A stretch of DNA of 64,000 nt from CALREJ01 sp035547395 (GTDB lineage Bacteria; Patescibacteriota; Gracilibacteria; Peribacterales; Peribacteraceae): the NCBI GenBank assembly GCA_035547395.1, contig DASZVA010000014.1:1-64000 (forward strand). Reading direction: 5' to 3'. The notes under the pieces were generated by a model that saw only the letters and a list, made by a program, of their open reading frames with translations, was not told the origin of the DNA and did no database searches. Below are positions 1 to 8,012 of this stretch, in pieces. A program made the translations under genes and the position numbers. The first letter of the stretch is position 1, and each line of letters opens with the position of its first letter.

Positions 1-1
1 A

Positions 2-58
2 TACTGCCTGCGTCAGCTTGAATTTTTGCAGAACCGGCTATGCCTATTGAAGCTGTGA
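2..58 (+). CDS. Possible C-terminal tail of a gene cut by the window edge
   Basis: An open frame runs in from the left edge and stops at TGA 56-58. The visible 18 residues (YCLRQLEFLQNRLCLLKL) are helix-like but match no family I recognise. It is placed before the aldolase promoter, where an upstream gene could end. It may equally be chance coding. Confidence 0.2.
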   Translation, partial: YCLRQLEFLQNRLCLLKL

Positions 59-114
59 AATTGCTCATAGTTTAAACTCAGGATAGCGTCTTTGAGGCAA
101 ATATAAAACTGTCC

Positions 115-142
115 TTGACCCTGGTTCTATGTGGATTATTAT
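115..142 (+). promoter_or_regulatory. Sigma70-type promoter of the aldolase gene
   Basis: TTGACC (115-120), a 16-nt spacer and TATTAT (137-142) predict a transcription start near 149. The TTG that could serve as an upstream start codon at 115 is the -35 box itself, so translation should begin at ATG 172. Confidence 0.55.
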
Positions 143-171
143 TTTGGACCAAGTTTATTACCATTTCTATC

Positions 172-1056
172 ATGAAAAACACTGAAGCATCCGAACGCAT
201 AGCTCAAAACGGGTTCATTGCGGCACTTGATCAAAGTGGCGGCAGTACCCCCAAGGCACTTGAGGCTTATGGTGTTGATCATTCTGAATGGCAGAACGAT
301 CAACAAATGTTTGAATTAGTTCATGAAATGCGAACCCGAATCATGACTAATTCAGCTTTCGATCAAAGAGTTTCAGGTGCAATTTTGTTTGAAAGAACAA
401 TGCTCAGCGATGTTGAAGGGATGCCCACACCCAAATATCTCTGGGAACGGAAAAAGATAGTTCCTTTCCTAAAGGTTGATGATGGTCTTGCTTCGGAGAG
501 CAATCACGTACAGCTTATGAAAGAGATTGTAAATTTGGACGAACGGCTGAAGAGGGCCGTTGAGTTAGGCATTTTTGGAACAAAGATGCGCTCTGTTGTG
601 CATAGTACTGACGAACAAGGCATACGAGATATAGTGGATCAGCAATTTGCATTCGGAAATCGAATAATTGAAGCAGGACTCATGCCAATAATTGAGCCTG
701 AGGTCAATATTCATGCTGAGGACAAACTGCGTGCCGAACAGGTTTTGCGTGACCAGGTTCAAAGACATTTGGATGCGCTTCCCTCTAAGCAAAAGGTGAT
801 GCTCAAACTTACTTTGCCTGATGAGCCTAATTTTTATAGACGGCTCGTAGAACACCCTCGAGTCTTGAGAGTTGTTGCGCTTTCTGGTGGGTATTCAAGA
901 AAGGATGCAAATGAAAAGCTTGCACAAAATAACGGTGTAACCGCCAGCTTTTCGCGTGCACTTGTTGAAGATTTGAATGCCAATCAGAGCGACGATGAAT
1001 TTACTGCAAAATTGAATGCAGCAATTCAGAGTATATACGACGCATCGATCACCTAA
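172..1056 (+). CDS. fba: Class I fructose-bisphosphate aldolase
   Basis: Predicted cytosolic aldolase that cleaves fructose 1,6-bisphosphate to dihydroxyacetone phosphate and glyceraldehyde 3-phosphate through a Schiff-base lysine. The protein is 294 aa from ATG 172. The N-terminal block ALDQSGGSTPKALEAYGV (residues 14-31) is characteristic of bacterial class I aldolases of the FdaB type, as are the GAILFERT and IIEPEVNI segments; the length is usual for that group. The longer reading from TTG 115 is unlikely because it lies within the promoter. No Shine-Dalgarno is seen; the start is preceded by the pyrimidine-rich CATTTCTATC. The gene appears monocistronic and lies next to the tRNA-Lys mobile element. 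Together with gap at 28.5-29.6 kb it indicates lower glycolysis. The family call is secure. Confidence 0.9.
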   Translation: MKNTEASERIAQNGFIAALDQSGGSTPKALEAYGVDHSEWQNDQQMFELVHEMRTRIMTNSAFDQRVSGAILFERTMLSDVEGMPTPKYLWERKKIVPFLKVDDGLASESNHVQLMKEIVNLDERLKRAVELGIFGTKMRSVVHSTDEQGIRDIVDQQFAFGNRIIEAGLMPIIEPEVNIHAEDKLRAEQVLRDQVQRHLDALPSKQKVMLKLTLPDEPNFYRRLVEHPRVLRVVALSGGYSRKDANEKLAQNNGVTASFSRALVEDLNANQSDDEFTAKLNAAIQSIYDASIT

Positions 1057-1651
1057 ATTTTGATCTGTCTTCGGACAATGTACGGAATTAAGCAGCAATT
1101 TTTTCGAAATCTTCATCGCTTCAAATTAGCTTACTATAGCCAATACCTTATCGTTGTGATTTTATTGTCGATCAATATTCAAAAAGAATTCCGCACAAAT
1201 GAACGTATGTATGGGAAGGCTGTCGAACTTCCCCTTTTTGCTAAAAAGGCCCCCTGTATACTAGACCTAACCCTTCCCCGTTGATGTACCTGACTTGTTT
1301 AAAAACTCTCACACTGGCTAGCCAGATTGCTCGTCTTGAACATTTACACAGAAAAGAAAAAGGTGACATCCATTACACTAAAACCCCCGTTCGATAGACT
1401 TGTGAAACAGCCGATTCACAATGGTGGTGGAGCAAGTGTAGCCCATTTCCAACGCTTTAAATCTCTGACTTCAAATATCGGACGTTTTTCGCAGGAGCTT
1501 GCCGAGTTACAAGTTTCGATGCGTACTGTACGAGAACTCCTGTCCACTCCGTCATCCTTGCGAATTGAAACAGCTCTGACCCTCTGAATCCTTGCTCTCG
1601 ACGGGGAAATGCAGTCGGATTATTATAGCCAAGCGTCCATTCCAACTCTTT
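1057..1651. other. 595-bp intergenic stretch before the mobile element
   Basis: I recognise no gene here. It holds a short perfect inverted repeat (CCTTTTT GCT AAAAAGG, 1233-1249), a TATACT box (1257-1262) and a possible 37-codon ORF from ATG 1284 that resembles nothing known. Bases 1570-1591 weakly resemble the 5' end of tRNA-Lys and its upstream flank at 8148-8168 and may mark the far boundary of the element. Several broken short frames around 1330-1590 suggest decayed DNA. Confidence 0.4.
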
Positions 1652-1807
1652 ATGAGCGATCAATCTCCCGATACAGAGCCACAGGCAAACGATATCCGCG
1701 ATCTAACGAAAACCATCCGCGAGATCGATATCAATGATCCTGAACGAAAGAAGAACGAGAAAGGAATGAAAGCGATTAATGGAAAGTCGTACAAGTTTAC
1801 CGAATGA
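1652..1807 (+). CDS. Small charged protein of unknown function (51 aa)
   Basis: The reading frame from ATG 1652 gives a 51-residue hydrophilic protein with many Asp, Glu, Lys and Arg residues and a central segment RDLTKTIREIDINDPERKK that could form an amphipathic helix. I do not recognise a family. It ends 7 nt before the ATG of the DUF4145 gene, so the two would be co-transcribed. The start regions of the two genes resemble each other (MSDQS and MTDQS at DNA and protein level). No Shine-Dalgarno site is visible. It may be a small accessory protein of the element, or not be translated. Confidence 0.4.
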   Translation: MSDQSPDTEPQANDIRDLTKTIREIDINDPERKKNEKGMKAINGKSYKFTE

Positions 1808-1814
1808 TCCTGCT

Positions 1815-2552
1815 ATGACAGATCAATCACATCTTGATAACAAATACTTTATTGATTGGCATATCTATAACTGCCCCTTCTGTAATCGGAGACATGTGAG
1901 CTACGATCTTTTTGATACTTCTCAATTTGATTGGAGCAATGAGAAGACCTGTTATATCTACATCGTTCGCTGCCGTTCATGTGAACAAAAATCAATGCAC
2001 CTTTCCTATGAGAAATTAGACTATTCGAATCACAGTCAATTTCAGGGCAATATCGATCTCGATACTAAAATCTTCTATTCAGTTCCTACGTCATTCTTTA
2101 CTGTTGATAGCCGAATCCCGAATGTAATTCGTGAATTGATTACGGAGGCAGAGGGATGTTTGAAAATGAACTTCCTAACAGGAGCTTCGGCATGTATGCG
2201 AAAGGCAATCTATGAGCTTACCGTAATTGAAAAAGCGGAGGGGGAACATTACGAAGATCGAATCAAAGCACTTAAAGGGAAATATCCCTCAATCGATTCA
2301 ACGCTCTTTGATGTCCTAGCACACATTCAGAATATGACGAGCGACAAAGTACATGAGCAATCATGGGAAAAATGGGATTCACAAAATCTAACGCTAATCA
2401 TTGAGACCTTGAAGGCCGTACTACATGAGATTTACGTTTTACCTGATGAAAAGAAGAAGCGCAGTAATCTCGTACAACAACTGAAAGAAAAAGTGATGGA
2501 CAAGAAAAATGAGCAGCCAGCGCCAATACCAGAAGCAGAGGTAAAATCCTAA
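1815..2552 (+). CDS. DUF4145-type protein with zinc ribbon
   Basis: About 245 aa. Near the N-terminus CPFCNRRH and, about 36 residues on, CRSC form a probable four-Cys zinc ribbon. The segment EAEGCLKMNFLTGASACMRK is typical of the DUF4145 helical domain. The C-terminus is a charged, Lys/Glu-rich tail. DUF4145 proteins are common in mobile and defence islands and are often fused or adjacent to restriction nucleases; their biochemical role is unknown. An alternative in-frame ATG at 1779 would overlap the preceding small ORF by 29 nt; I prefer ATG 1815 because it leaves a 7-nt gap and its context resembles the start of that ORF. The gene converges with and overlaps the DUF4238 gene by 4 nt. Confidence 0.7.
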   Translation: MTDQSHLDNKYFIDWHIYNCPFCNRRHVSYDLFDTSQFDWSNEKTCYIYIVRCRSCEQKSMHLSYEKLDYSNHSQFQGNIDLDTKIFYSVPTSFFTVDSRIPNVIRELITEAEGCLKMNFLTGASACMRKAIYELTVIEKAEGEHYEDRIKALKGKYPSIDSTLFDVLAHIQNMTSDKVHEQSWEKWDSQNLTLIIETLKAVLHEIYVLPDEKKKRSNLVQQLKEKVMDKKNEQPAPIPEAEVKS

Positions 2553-3610
2553 TCTTCTATCTCTTCTGAATCGTCAACCTTGCGACGCAGACCCAAGCTT
2601 TCTGGTCGTATAATTCCTAGTCGCAGCAACAGCAGAAGTATTTTGTGTATGCGAAATATTTTGACAACTCTATTCGCAATTCGTTCTTGTCTCTGTCTCT
2701 TCTTTAATCGCTTTTCCAAAATCGTTTCTGCCCGTTCAGCAAAAATAGATAATGCTAGCGCCTGTCGATGTCTATTCGAAAGCTTTTTCAATTCATAAGG
2801 TTTTAGTTTCCTGCTCGAATAAAACTCTGTATGAATCGACATTAGTGTTCGTTCATTAATTTCATCAACCTGATTATGAGTGGCATCGATGTATCCGTTC
2901 AGATCAAGAAGATTCCCGACGATAGCGAACCTAGGCGTAACAGGAAGAGTAATTTCAGTCGTCTTGGAAAATGCAGGAACACCATGAAAGCTATTCAGCA
3001 GTGAGAAATCGTATCTACAAAATGGATTATCCGAAGTTATGAAGTGGCAGTCGTCGAGCTTTGCCTCGAAGATAAGCCAGGACGTCACACTATGTAAGTT
3101 CATCGAAAGTGACTGGATTATCCCGATAATGAACATATCTTTGTCTTTTTTGGATTTCTTCCACTCGTCAGATGTTTCACTACTGGCTCCATGTGCCTTT
3201 TCCATCGCTTCGAGCTTACTGATCACCTGGTCATAGAAACTATCCATGTGCTTTTTGAAGCCCATTGTTCTGACCTGCATTGTTGCTACGAAGTTTGCTA
3301 TGGCTTGTCTGTCATTCCTATCTAATTCTTTCTTTTTCAGAATCTTCTGCTGCACAACTGTTTCGAACTTTCCCTCGATGTCGGACAGCACATTCTCAAC
3401 TGTATTAGTAGGCTGCTCGTTGCCTTCGTAAAAGTCACGCTTTACACATACGTCGTGAGGGATACGTGTTTCAGGTGTATAGGATTCCGGATTCTCAAAA
3501 ATAGCCCTGTCCATCGGATACCTCCACAATACTGGCTGCTTTCCGCTATGATCACAGAAATGATCTAGATATGACTCGTTCACCCAATGCTCTCGTCGAG
3601 TCGTTGACAT
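2549..3610 (-). CDS. DUF4238 domain protein
   Basis: The 353-aa protein opens with REHWVNESYLDHFCDHSGKQ, the His-rich start typical of DUF4238 (HxVPxxYLxxF-like). Later features of the family include the FITSDNPF motif (around residues 185-195) and a pattern of LP.TP.FA. The C-terminus is basic (RLKKRQRQER). DUF4238 proteins occur in phage-defence neighbourhoods and lack a known activity. The start codon lies 43 nt from the divergent HTH gene at 3654, so the two promoters share the intervening space. It overlaps the 3' end of the DUF4145 gene by 4 nt, a compact convergent arrangement common in integrated elements. Confidence 0.75.
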   Translation of the reverse strand: MSTTRREHWVNESYLDHFCDHSGKQPVLWRYPMDRAIFENPESYTPETRIPHDVCVKRDFYEGNEQPTNTVENVLSDIEGKFETVVQQKILKKKELDRNDRQAIANFVATMQVRTMGFKKHMDSFYDQVISKLEAMEKAHGASSETSDEWKKSKKDKDMFIIGIIQSLSMNLHSVTSWLIFEAKLDDCHFITSDNPFCRYDFSLLNSFHGVPAFSKTTEITLPVTPRFAIVGNLLDLNGYIDATHNQVDEINERTLMSIHTEFYSSRKLKPYELKKLSNRHRQALALSIFAERAETILEKRLKKRQRQERIANRVVKIFRIHKILLLLLRLGIIRPESLGLRRKVDDSEEIED

Positions 3611-3641
3611 GTCTTCATTTTAGTCCGTTCTTTATCCGCTG

Positions 3642-3647
3642 TATAAT
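3642..3647 (+). promoter_or_regulatory. -10 box predicting a leaderless transcript
   Basis: TATAAT ends at 3647, seven nucleotides before ATG 3654, so the expected transcription start is the A of the start codon. No good -35 element is visible. Confidence 0.5.
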
Positions 3648-3653
3648 TGCGGC

Positions 3654-4064
3654 ATGGAAACTCGTCGCGGTCGCCCAGGCAGTGTTACGGCGGAGAAATC
3701 CGCGATATTCCTTATAGCTATGGAGAACGGTTTGACTCTGAAAGAAGCTCTGATCGATGCGGGAATCTCCGATGACGCATACCGACGACTTCTTGATAAG
3801 AGCGCTGATTTTCGCGGACAAATAGAGGTCGCCAAGATGAAACTACAAATCTTGGCGAAGGCTGGCATGGCCAAGAAGATTAAGCAGGGGGATGGGCCGA
3901 TGATCCGTTGGTATCTGGAACGGAAGCTCCCCGAGGAGTTTGTGCGTCGTAGTCAGGAAGGAGTCGAAGATGACTGGAAAAAGAATGTCACCGTTATTCT
4001 TCCAGGAAGTAAGCCGCATCCGAGGATTCTCTACGATATTGGGGAAGATGAGGAAGTGAGCTAG
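3654..4064 (+). CDS. HTH protein resembling phage terminase small subunits
   Basis: 136 aa. Residues about 25-75 (LTLKEALIDAGISDDAYRRL onwards) form a helix-turn-helix followed by a helical region ending in MIRWYLERKLPEEFVRR, the arrangement seen in phBC6A51-type terminase small subunits and related DNA-binding proteins of mobile elements. The C-terminal 35 residues are acidic and Pro-containing. There is no large terminase or capsid gene nearby, so a packaging role is unlikely here; a DNA-binding or regulatory role is inferred. The predicted transcript is leaderless. It is followed after about 40 nt by the leader ORF and the KAP NTPase gene, which have their own -10 box. Confidence 0.55.
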   Translation: METRRGRPGSVTAEKSAIFLIAMENGLTLKEALIDAGISDDAYRRLLDKSADFRGQIEVAKMKLQILAKAGMAKKIKQGDGPMIRWYLERKLPEEFVRRSQEGVEDDWKKNVTVILPGSKPHPRILYDIGEDEEVS

Positions 4065-4071
4065 ATTACTG

Positions 4072-4077
4072 TATAAT
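4072..4077 (+). promoter_or_regulatory. -10 box before the leader ORF and KAP gene
   Basis: TATAAT at 4072-4077 predicts a start near 4084, two bases before the ATG of the 7-codon leader ORF. The -35 region is not convincing. Confidence 0.45.
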
Positions 4078-4085
4078 TTGGCTAA

Positions 4086-4109
4086 ATGACCCATCCTTAC
4101 AACCAATGA
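4086..4109 (+). CDS. Seven-codon leader peptide coupled to the KAP gene
   Basis: ATG 4086 opens a reading frame encoding MTHPYNQ whose TGA (4107-4109) overlaps the ATG (4106-4108) of the KAP NTPase gene as ATGA. The predicted transcription start is almost at its start codon. A ribosome loading on this near-leaderless ORF could terminate and reinitiate on the KAP start. This is inferred from geometry only. Confidence 0.4.
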   Translation: MTHPYNQ

Positions 4110-5917
4110 ACGAATGTAACGAGATCATCCTCGAATATCTTAAAAAATCCCAAACAGATTATGCTTTGATGGTTACAGGGCCTTGGGGATCTGGAAAAAC
4201 TTTTTACGTAAAAAACACTCTAAAAAAATTTATTGAGAAGCATGATTACAGAATGATTTATGTCTCGCTGAATGGGGTAAGCGATCCTCAAAAGATTATT
4301 GATACTGTATTGGTTGAAATACTCGCAGAAAAAGCTGGCTCTACAGTAAAAAATCTTTTGCCAATCGGAGGGCAAGTACTTTTAAATGGAATCAATTTGA
4401 GTGCAGGATTTTTTTCTTTTGCTGCCAATCAAAATCAGGACTTATTCAAATCGCTAAAAGAATCAATCACCAAAAAGATTTTGCCAAGATTCGGTAATAC
4501 GCTGTTTGTGTTTGACGATTTAGAGCGAACAACTGATTTAGAGAAAATTCCAGAGATGCTCGGGACCATTCATAGAAATTTCATTGAACACAATTATGCA
4601 AAAGTCCTCTTTATCGCTAATGAAGAAGAACTCGCCGCGAATCATTATCCACGTATTAGGGAAAAGGTAATAGGAAGGGTTATCAAATATTCAGTCGATG
4701 CTAACCACTTTGTTCCTGAATTTATTGCGGGGGTCGAGGCTTCAAAAGACGTAAAGGAATTTCTAAAAAAAGAAGAGTCATTGGTCACTCAAACTTTTAA
4801 GCAACACGGAGATGAAAACATACGAACATTGCGATTTATTGTGGAGAGTTTTATCAGGATCTTTAATGAAATTAAAGATGTGAAAAATGTGAAACAGCTT
4901 TTGCCGCAAATTCTTTATTTTACTTCAATCATCAGTTTTGAATTTAAGGCAGGAAAATTAAATTCTTCTGATGTAGAAACTGGACCTAAATTGGATCATG
5001 TCTCTGTGGCCACACTTTGGCTAGGAAATAAGGAAAAAAAATTAACAGACGAAGAACAATATTTGGTCGATTTTTATAAAAAATATCTACGAATGAGTAC
5101 AGTTGATTACATCTATCTAGCACCCATTTTTAATTACATACTGACTGGCTATTTAGATGTTGCTGCTTTGCGGAAAGAATTAGAAAAAATGTTGGAGTCG
5201 AGCAGTGAAAAGGTACAAGCTTATTGGAAATTGGAACGATTTGAAGAATTAAATTTCTCGGAATTACAGGGGGCCTATAACGATGTTCTTTCTTTTGCTT
5301 CCGAAGGCGAATACTTACCATTGGATTATCTAGCAATTTGGAACAGGGCAGAAATTTTGAAAAAGAACAATATCCTTTCTATTAAATTAAATGACGATTT
5401 CAAAAAAGTTTTTGAAGGCATGAAGAAAAGCCTGGAAGGTTGGAAGAAGGCGCGAGTGAAAATGGTAAACGAAAAATTTGAATCAAAAAAAATGCAGCAA
5501 TTACAAAAATTGCTTAAAGAGCATAATGAAGATGCTTCTGAAGAGAATAAGGAAGGCTCACTTACTGACTTTCTCAAATCACTACCCAAAGCCAATGAAG
5601 CTCTTGCGAAGTTTAGCAGCATCGCAAACTTCTTTGCGTGGGTGGATATAAAGAAATTTGCTGATCAGATTTTAGAATTGGATAACCAGTCTATAACCCA
5701 TTTTCGGTATATTTTGCATGAGGAGTATTTGAGAATTTCAAATATTGGTGATCATGCATCATCACAAATCGTTCCAATTGGGGAATTGATTACAATTTTA
5801 AAAAGAAAGAAAAAGGGATTAAAGGCCGATCCCTTACAGAAATATACGATGGGCCAGTTAATTGCGACGCTTATTGAAGTAAAAGCGCATATTGAGAAAA
5901 CAAGGCCGAAGCAATAA
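4106..5917 (+). CDS. KAP-family P-loop NTPase
   Basis: 603 aa. The N-terminus carries Walker A GPWGSGKT (residues 25-32) and Walker B LFVFDDLER (133-141), the pattern of KAP ATPases, a STAND-like group frequent in defence islands and often membrane associated. A short hydrophobic segment (about 91-106) may touch the membrane but is not a clear TM pair. The rest is helical and Lys/Glu rich with no recognised domain, including a charged coiled-coil stretch around residues 440-490. The gene is visibly AT-richer than the chromosome, with runs of A, and is inferred to be horizontally acquired cargo of the tRNA-Lys element. Its start overlaps the leader ORF. A role in phage defence is plausible from family and context, not shown. 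Confidence 0.7.
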   Translation: MNECNEIILEYLKKSQTDYALMVTGPWGSGKTFYVKNTLKKFIEKHDYRMIYVSLNGVSDPQKIIDTVLVEILAEKAGSTVKNLLPIGGQVLLNGINLSAGFFSFAANQNQDLFKSLKESITKKILPRFGNTLFVFDDLERTTDLEKIPEMLGTIHRNFIEHNYAKVLFIANEEELAANHYPRIREKVIGRVIKYSVDANHFVPEFIAGVEASKDVKEFLKKEESLVTQTFKQHGDENIRTLRFIVESFIRIFNEIKDVKNVKQLLPQILYFTSIISFEFKAGKLNSSDVETGPKLDHVSVATLWLGNKEKKLTDEEQYLVDFYKKYLRMSTVDYIYLAPIFNYILTGYLDVAALRKELEKMLESSSEKVQAYWKLERFEELNFSELQGAYNDVLSFASEGEYLPLDYLAIWNRAEILKKNNILSIKLNDDFKKVFEGMKKSLEGWKKARVKMVNEKFESKKMQQLQKLLKEHNEDASEENKEGSLTDFLKSLPKANEALAKFSSIANFFAWVDIKKFADQILELDNQSITHFRYILHEEYLRISNIGDHASSQIVPIGELITILKRKKKGLKADPLQKYTMGQLIATLIEVKAHIEKTRPKQ

Positions 5918-5925
5918 ATATCATC

Positions 5926-6195
5926 TCACTTATTCGCCAGAATCCACTCCTGAGCTTTGTTCGCCCACGGCAGAGGTAGTTTCACCTTCGCCAATTCTGC
6001 GCCCTGACCCATGATTTTTAGCATTGCCTTGCCCCAGCCCACATCATCCACAGCGACGGTAGTAATATCTTGAATCGGAACACGGAACGCGTGGCCATAG
6101 ACGTTTTTGTATTTGAGAAATCCGTTCTCAATCGTAAGCGTCGTTCCTGCGAGTATGCCGCCGACGCGATATTTTTTCTTTTCACTGTTCGCCAT
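5926..6195 (-). CDS. Small PH-like domain protein
   Basis: From ATG 6195 the product has 89 aa: a short basic start (MANSEKKKYRVGG) followed by alternating strands and a final amphipathic helix WANKAQEWILANK, the pattern of bacterial PH-like domains. There is no signal peptide or TM segment. An upstream ATG at 6264 is in frame but adds an odd Leu/Pro-rich stretch; the downstream start is preceded by a pure pyrimidine tract like other genes here. It converges with the KAP gene, 8 nt between stops. Its role is unknown; in this setting a partner of the KAP protein is one possibility. Confidence 0.5.
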   Translation of the reverse strand: MANSEKKKYRVGGILAGTTLTIENGFLKYKNVYGHAFRVPIQDITTVAVDDVGWGKAMLKIMGQGAELAKVKLPLPWANKAQEWILANK

Positions 6196-6248
6196 AGGAG
6201 GAGGGGGAAGGAGGCAGAACAGGCGATATAACCAAAGCGGGTACCCAC

Positions 6249-6366
6249 CTGGTAGCCTCAACATCGTTGCCCCGAAGAGCTAGACAGTGAGCAGGGGGTA
6301 CCCGCTACGACTGTCTAGTGACGCATTAATGCGCCCACGGAGCTTACTAACGATGGAGGCTACGCG
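6249..6366. repeat. Nested inverted repeats, possible structured RNA or recombination site
   Basis: Outer arms GTAGCCTCAACATCGTT (from 6252) and AACGATGGAGGCTAC (ends 6363) pair with one 2-nt bulge. Inside lie a perfect 9-bp pair CTAGACAGT / ACTGTCTAG (6280-6288 and 6310-6318) and a 12-bp palindrome CGCATTAATGCG (6322-6333). Together they would fold as a multi-branch junction. It sits between the divergent PH-like gene and the serine recombinase, so it could be a recombinase binding or attachment region, or a regulatory RNA. It matches no RNA family I can name. Confidence 0.6.
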
Positions 6367-6437
6367 ATCACTATATGCCAAACTCTGCTTTTTAGGAAGA
6401 CATCGGAAGATAGGCCATGAAACGCTAGAATTGAGAC

Positions 6438-8012
6438 ATGTCCGAGATGCAAGATGACGTACCTACAGCAAAGCGCTTTTGCATCTACGCTCGTCGTTCA
6501 TCCGACGAAGGTTCGGACAAGCAAACGAAGTCCATTCCTGATCAATTAAAGTTCTGCCTAGAAAAGGCGGAAGACGAGGGCATTGTTGTGGCTGAGAAAG
6601 ATATTTTCACTGAAAAAGGATCGGCAAAGAAAGCGGGTAACCGTCCTGTGTTCGATAAGATGCTCTCTCTTATTCGCAAAGGAGAGATCGATGGAATCAT
6701 TAGCTGGCATCCTGACCGTCTCTCGCGAAACATGCTCGAAGGCGGAATCATCATCGATCTCATCGATGAGGGGAAGATCAATGACCTAAAGTTCTGTACC
6801 CATCATTTTGACAACACGGCAGCAGGAAAGATGATGCTCGGCATCCTGTTCGCCATCTCGAAGGAATACACAGATCGGTTGAGCGTGAACGTGTCGCGTG
6901 GTCTCGGGACGAATCTTGAAAAGGCTATTTCACAGGGTAGTTACAAGTGGGGATACATTCGCAATGAAGACGGCTATTACGATCAGCATCCAACGTTCTT
7001 CCCGATTGTGCAGCGCTTGTGGCAGATGAGACTTCAAGGTGATTCGTTCGATGACATTCTAAAATGGCTGTCGAAGATGGACTGTAAGCGTACAGTAGAG
7101 AAGAAAGATGATGAAGGGCGCAAGATTATCAATACCTATACGATTTCGCGCTCGGGCCTCACTCGTATTTTCCGTGATCCACTCTATTACGGTGTCTTAC
7201 GCCAAGCCCAGAAAGGTAAGGTTTTTCTGAAAGCAATCGATGACTTCTATTCAGACTTCAAGCCAATGGTAACAGAGGCACAGTGGCAGGAAGTACAGAG
7301 TATGGGTCGCAGTAAAGTGAAGTTGAAGACGAAGCAGCAATTCCCTTTTCGAGGTGATCTTATTCACTGCGAGTGTGGTGCATCGTGTTATCCAACAACG
7401 GGCAAGGACTATTTGTACATCGTATGTAGGGCAGGGGCTGCTCATCGTAAGAAGAAAGAACCATATCGTCTCCGCATGAAAATTGTTATGGAAGCTGTAG
7501 CAGAACTTCTAAAGCAAGATTTCAAACCTTCTAAGGTCAATTATGAACGCTACGTAGCAGTTATGCGCCGCGCCATCGACAGTGACCTTACCGACGTTCG
7601 CAAACAACGTAGCGCCCTTACAGCGCGAAAGGAGAAGACACAGAAGGCATTGGAAGATTTGATTCTTGCTGCGATGGGCTTCGTCAAAGGTGAAAAGCGG
7701 ATGAGTGAGACGGAGGAACGGGTATATGAGCGACGGAAGTTCTCACTGGAATCCGAAATCAAACAATGCGACGACGATCTCGCGACACTTAAACATGATG
7801 GACTATTACAGACGTTCGATTATGAAGAGTTTTCCAACTTCCTTCGAAGTGCTGATCTGTATTGGAAAAGAGCTGATGCTGATCAGAAACACGCGCTAGC
7901 GCGATTTCTCTTTTCCAACATCCAGATAGGAGGCGGAAAAGTGCTTACCATAGCTTACAAACCGCTCATCAAGGATTTGTTTGTTCTAGATGGTGGGTCA
8001 GGTGGGACTTGA
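6438..8012 (+). CDS. Large serine recombinase (integrase) of the tRNA-Lys element
   Basis: 524 aa. The resolvase domain (about residues 12-150) shows IYARRS with probable nucleophile Ser21 and the WHPDRLSRN motif. A recombinase domain follows (about 165-260, with GYIRNEDGYY and FRDPLYYGVLR). A zinc-ribbon-like segment (CECGASCYPT ... YIVCRAGAAHRKK, about 315-345) precedes a coiled-coil C-terminus. It should catalyse integration and excision of the 1.6-8.0 kb element. The last codons and TGA stop (8010-8012) lie inside the 3' end of tRNA-Lys on the other strand, so integration evidently fused the gene end to the target. Downstream half positions are less conserved than usual but the protein looks intact. 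Confidence 0.9.
   Translation: MSEMQDDVPTAKRFCIYARRSSDEGSDKQTKSIPDQLKFCLEKAEDEGIVVAEKDIFTEKGSAKKAGNRPVFDKMLSLIRKGEIDGIISWHPDRLSRNMLEGGIIIDLIDEGKINDLKFCTHHFDNTAAGKMMLGILFAISKEYTDRLSVNVSRGLGTNLEKAISQGSYKWGYIRNEDGYYDQHPTFFPIVQRLWQMRLQGDSFDDILKWLSKMDCKRTVEKKDDEGRKIINTYTISRSGLTRIFRDPLYYGVLRQAQKGKVFLKAIDDFYSDFKPMVTEAQWQEVQSMGRSKVKLKTKQQFPFRGDLIHCECGASCYPTTGKDYLYIVCRAGAAHRKKKEPYRLRMKIVMEAVAELLKQDFKPSKVNYERYVAVMRRAIDSDLTDVRKQRSALTARKEKTQKALEDLILAAMGFVKGEKRMSETEERVYERRKFSLESEIKQCDDDLATLKHDGLLQTFDYEEFSNFLRSADLYWKRADADQKHALARFLFSNIQIGGGKVLTIAYKPLIKDLFVLDGGSGGT

Noticed and set aside
3654..4064. Prophage based on the terminase-like protein
   Set aside because: No large terminase, portal, capsid or tail genes lie within the element.
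6249..6366. Integron attC site
   Set aside because: The arms lack the RYYYAAC/GTTRRRY boxes and there is no integrase of that type.
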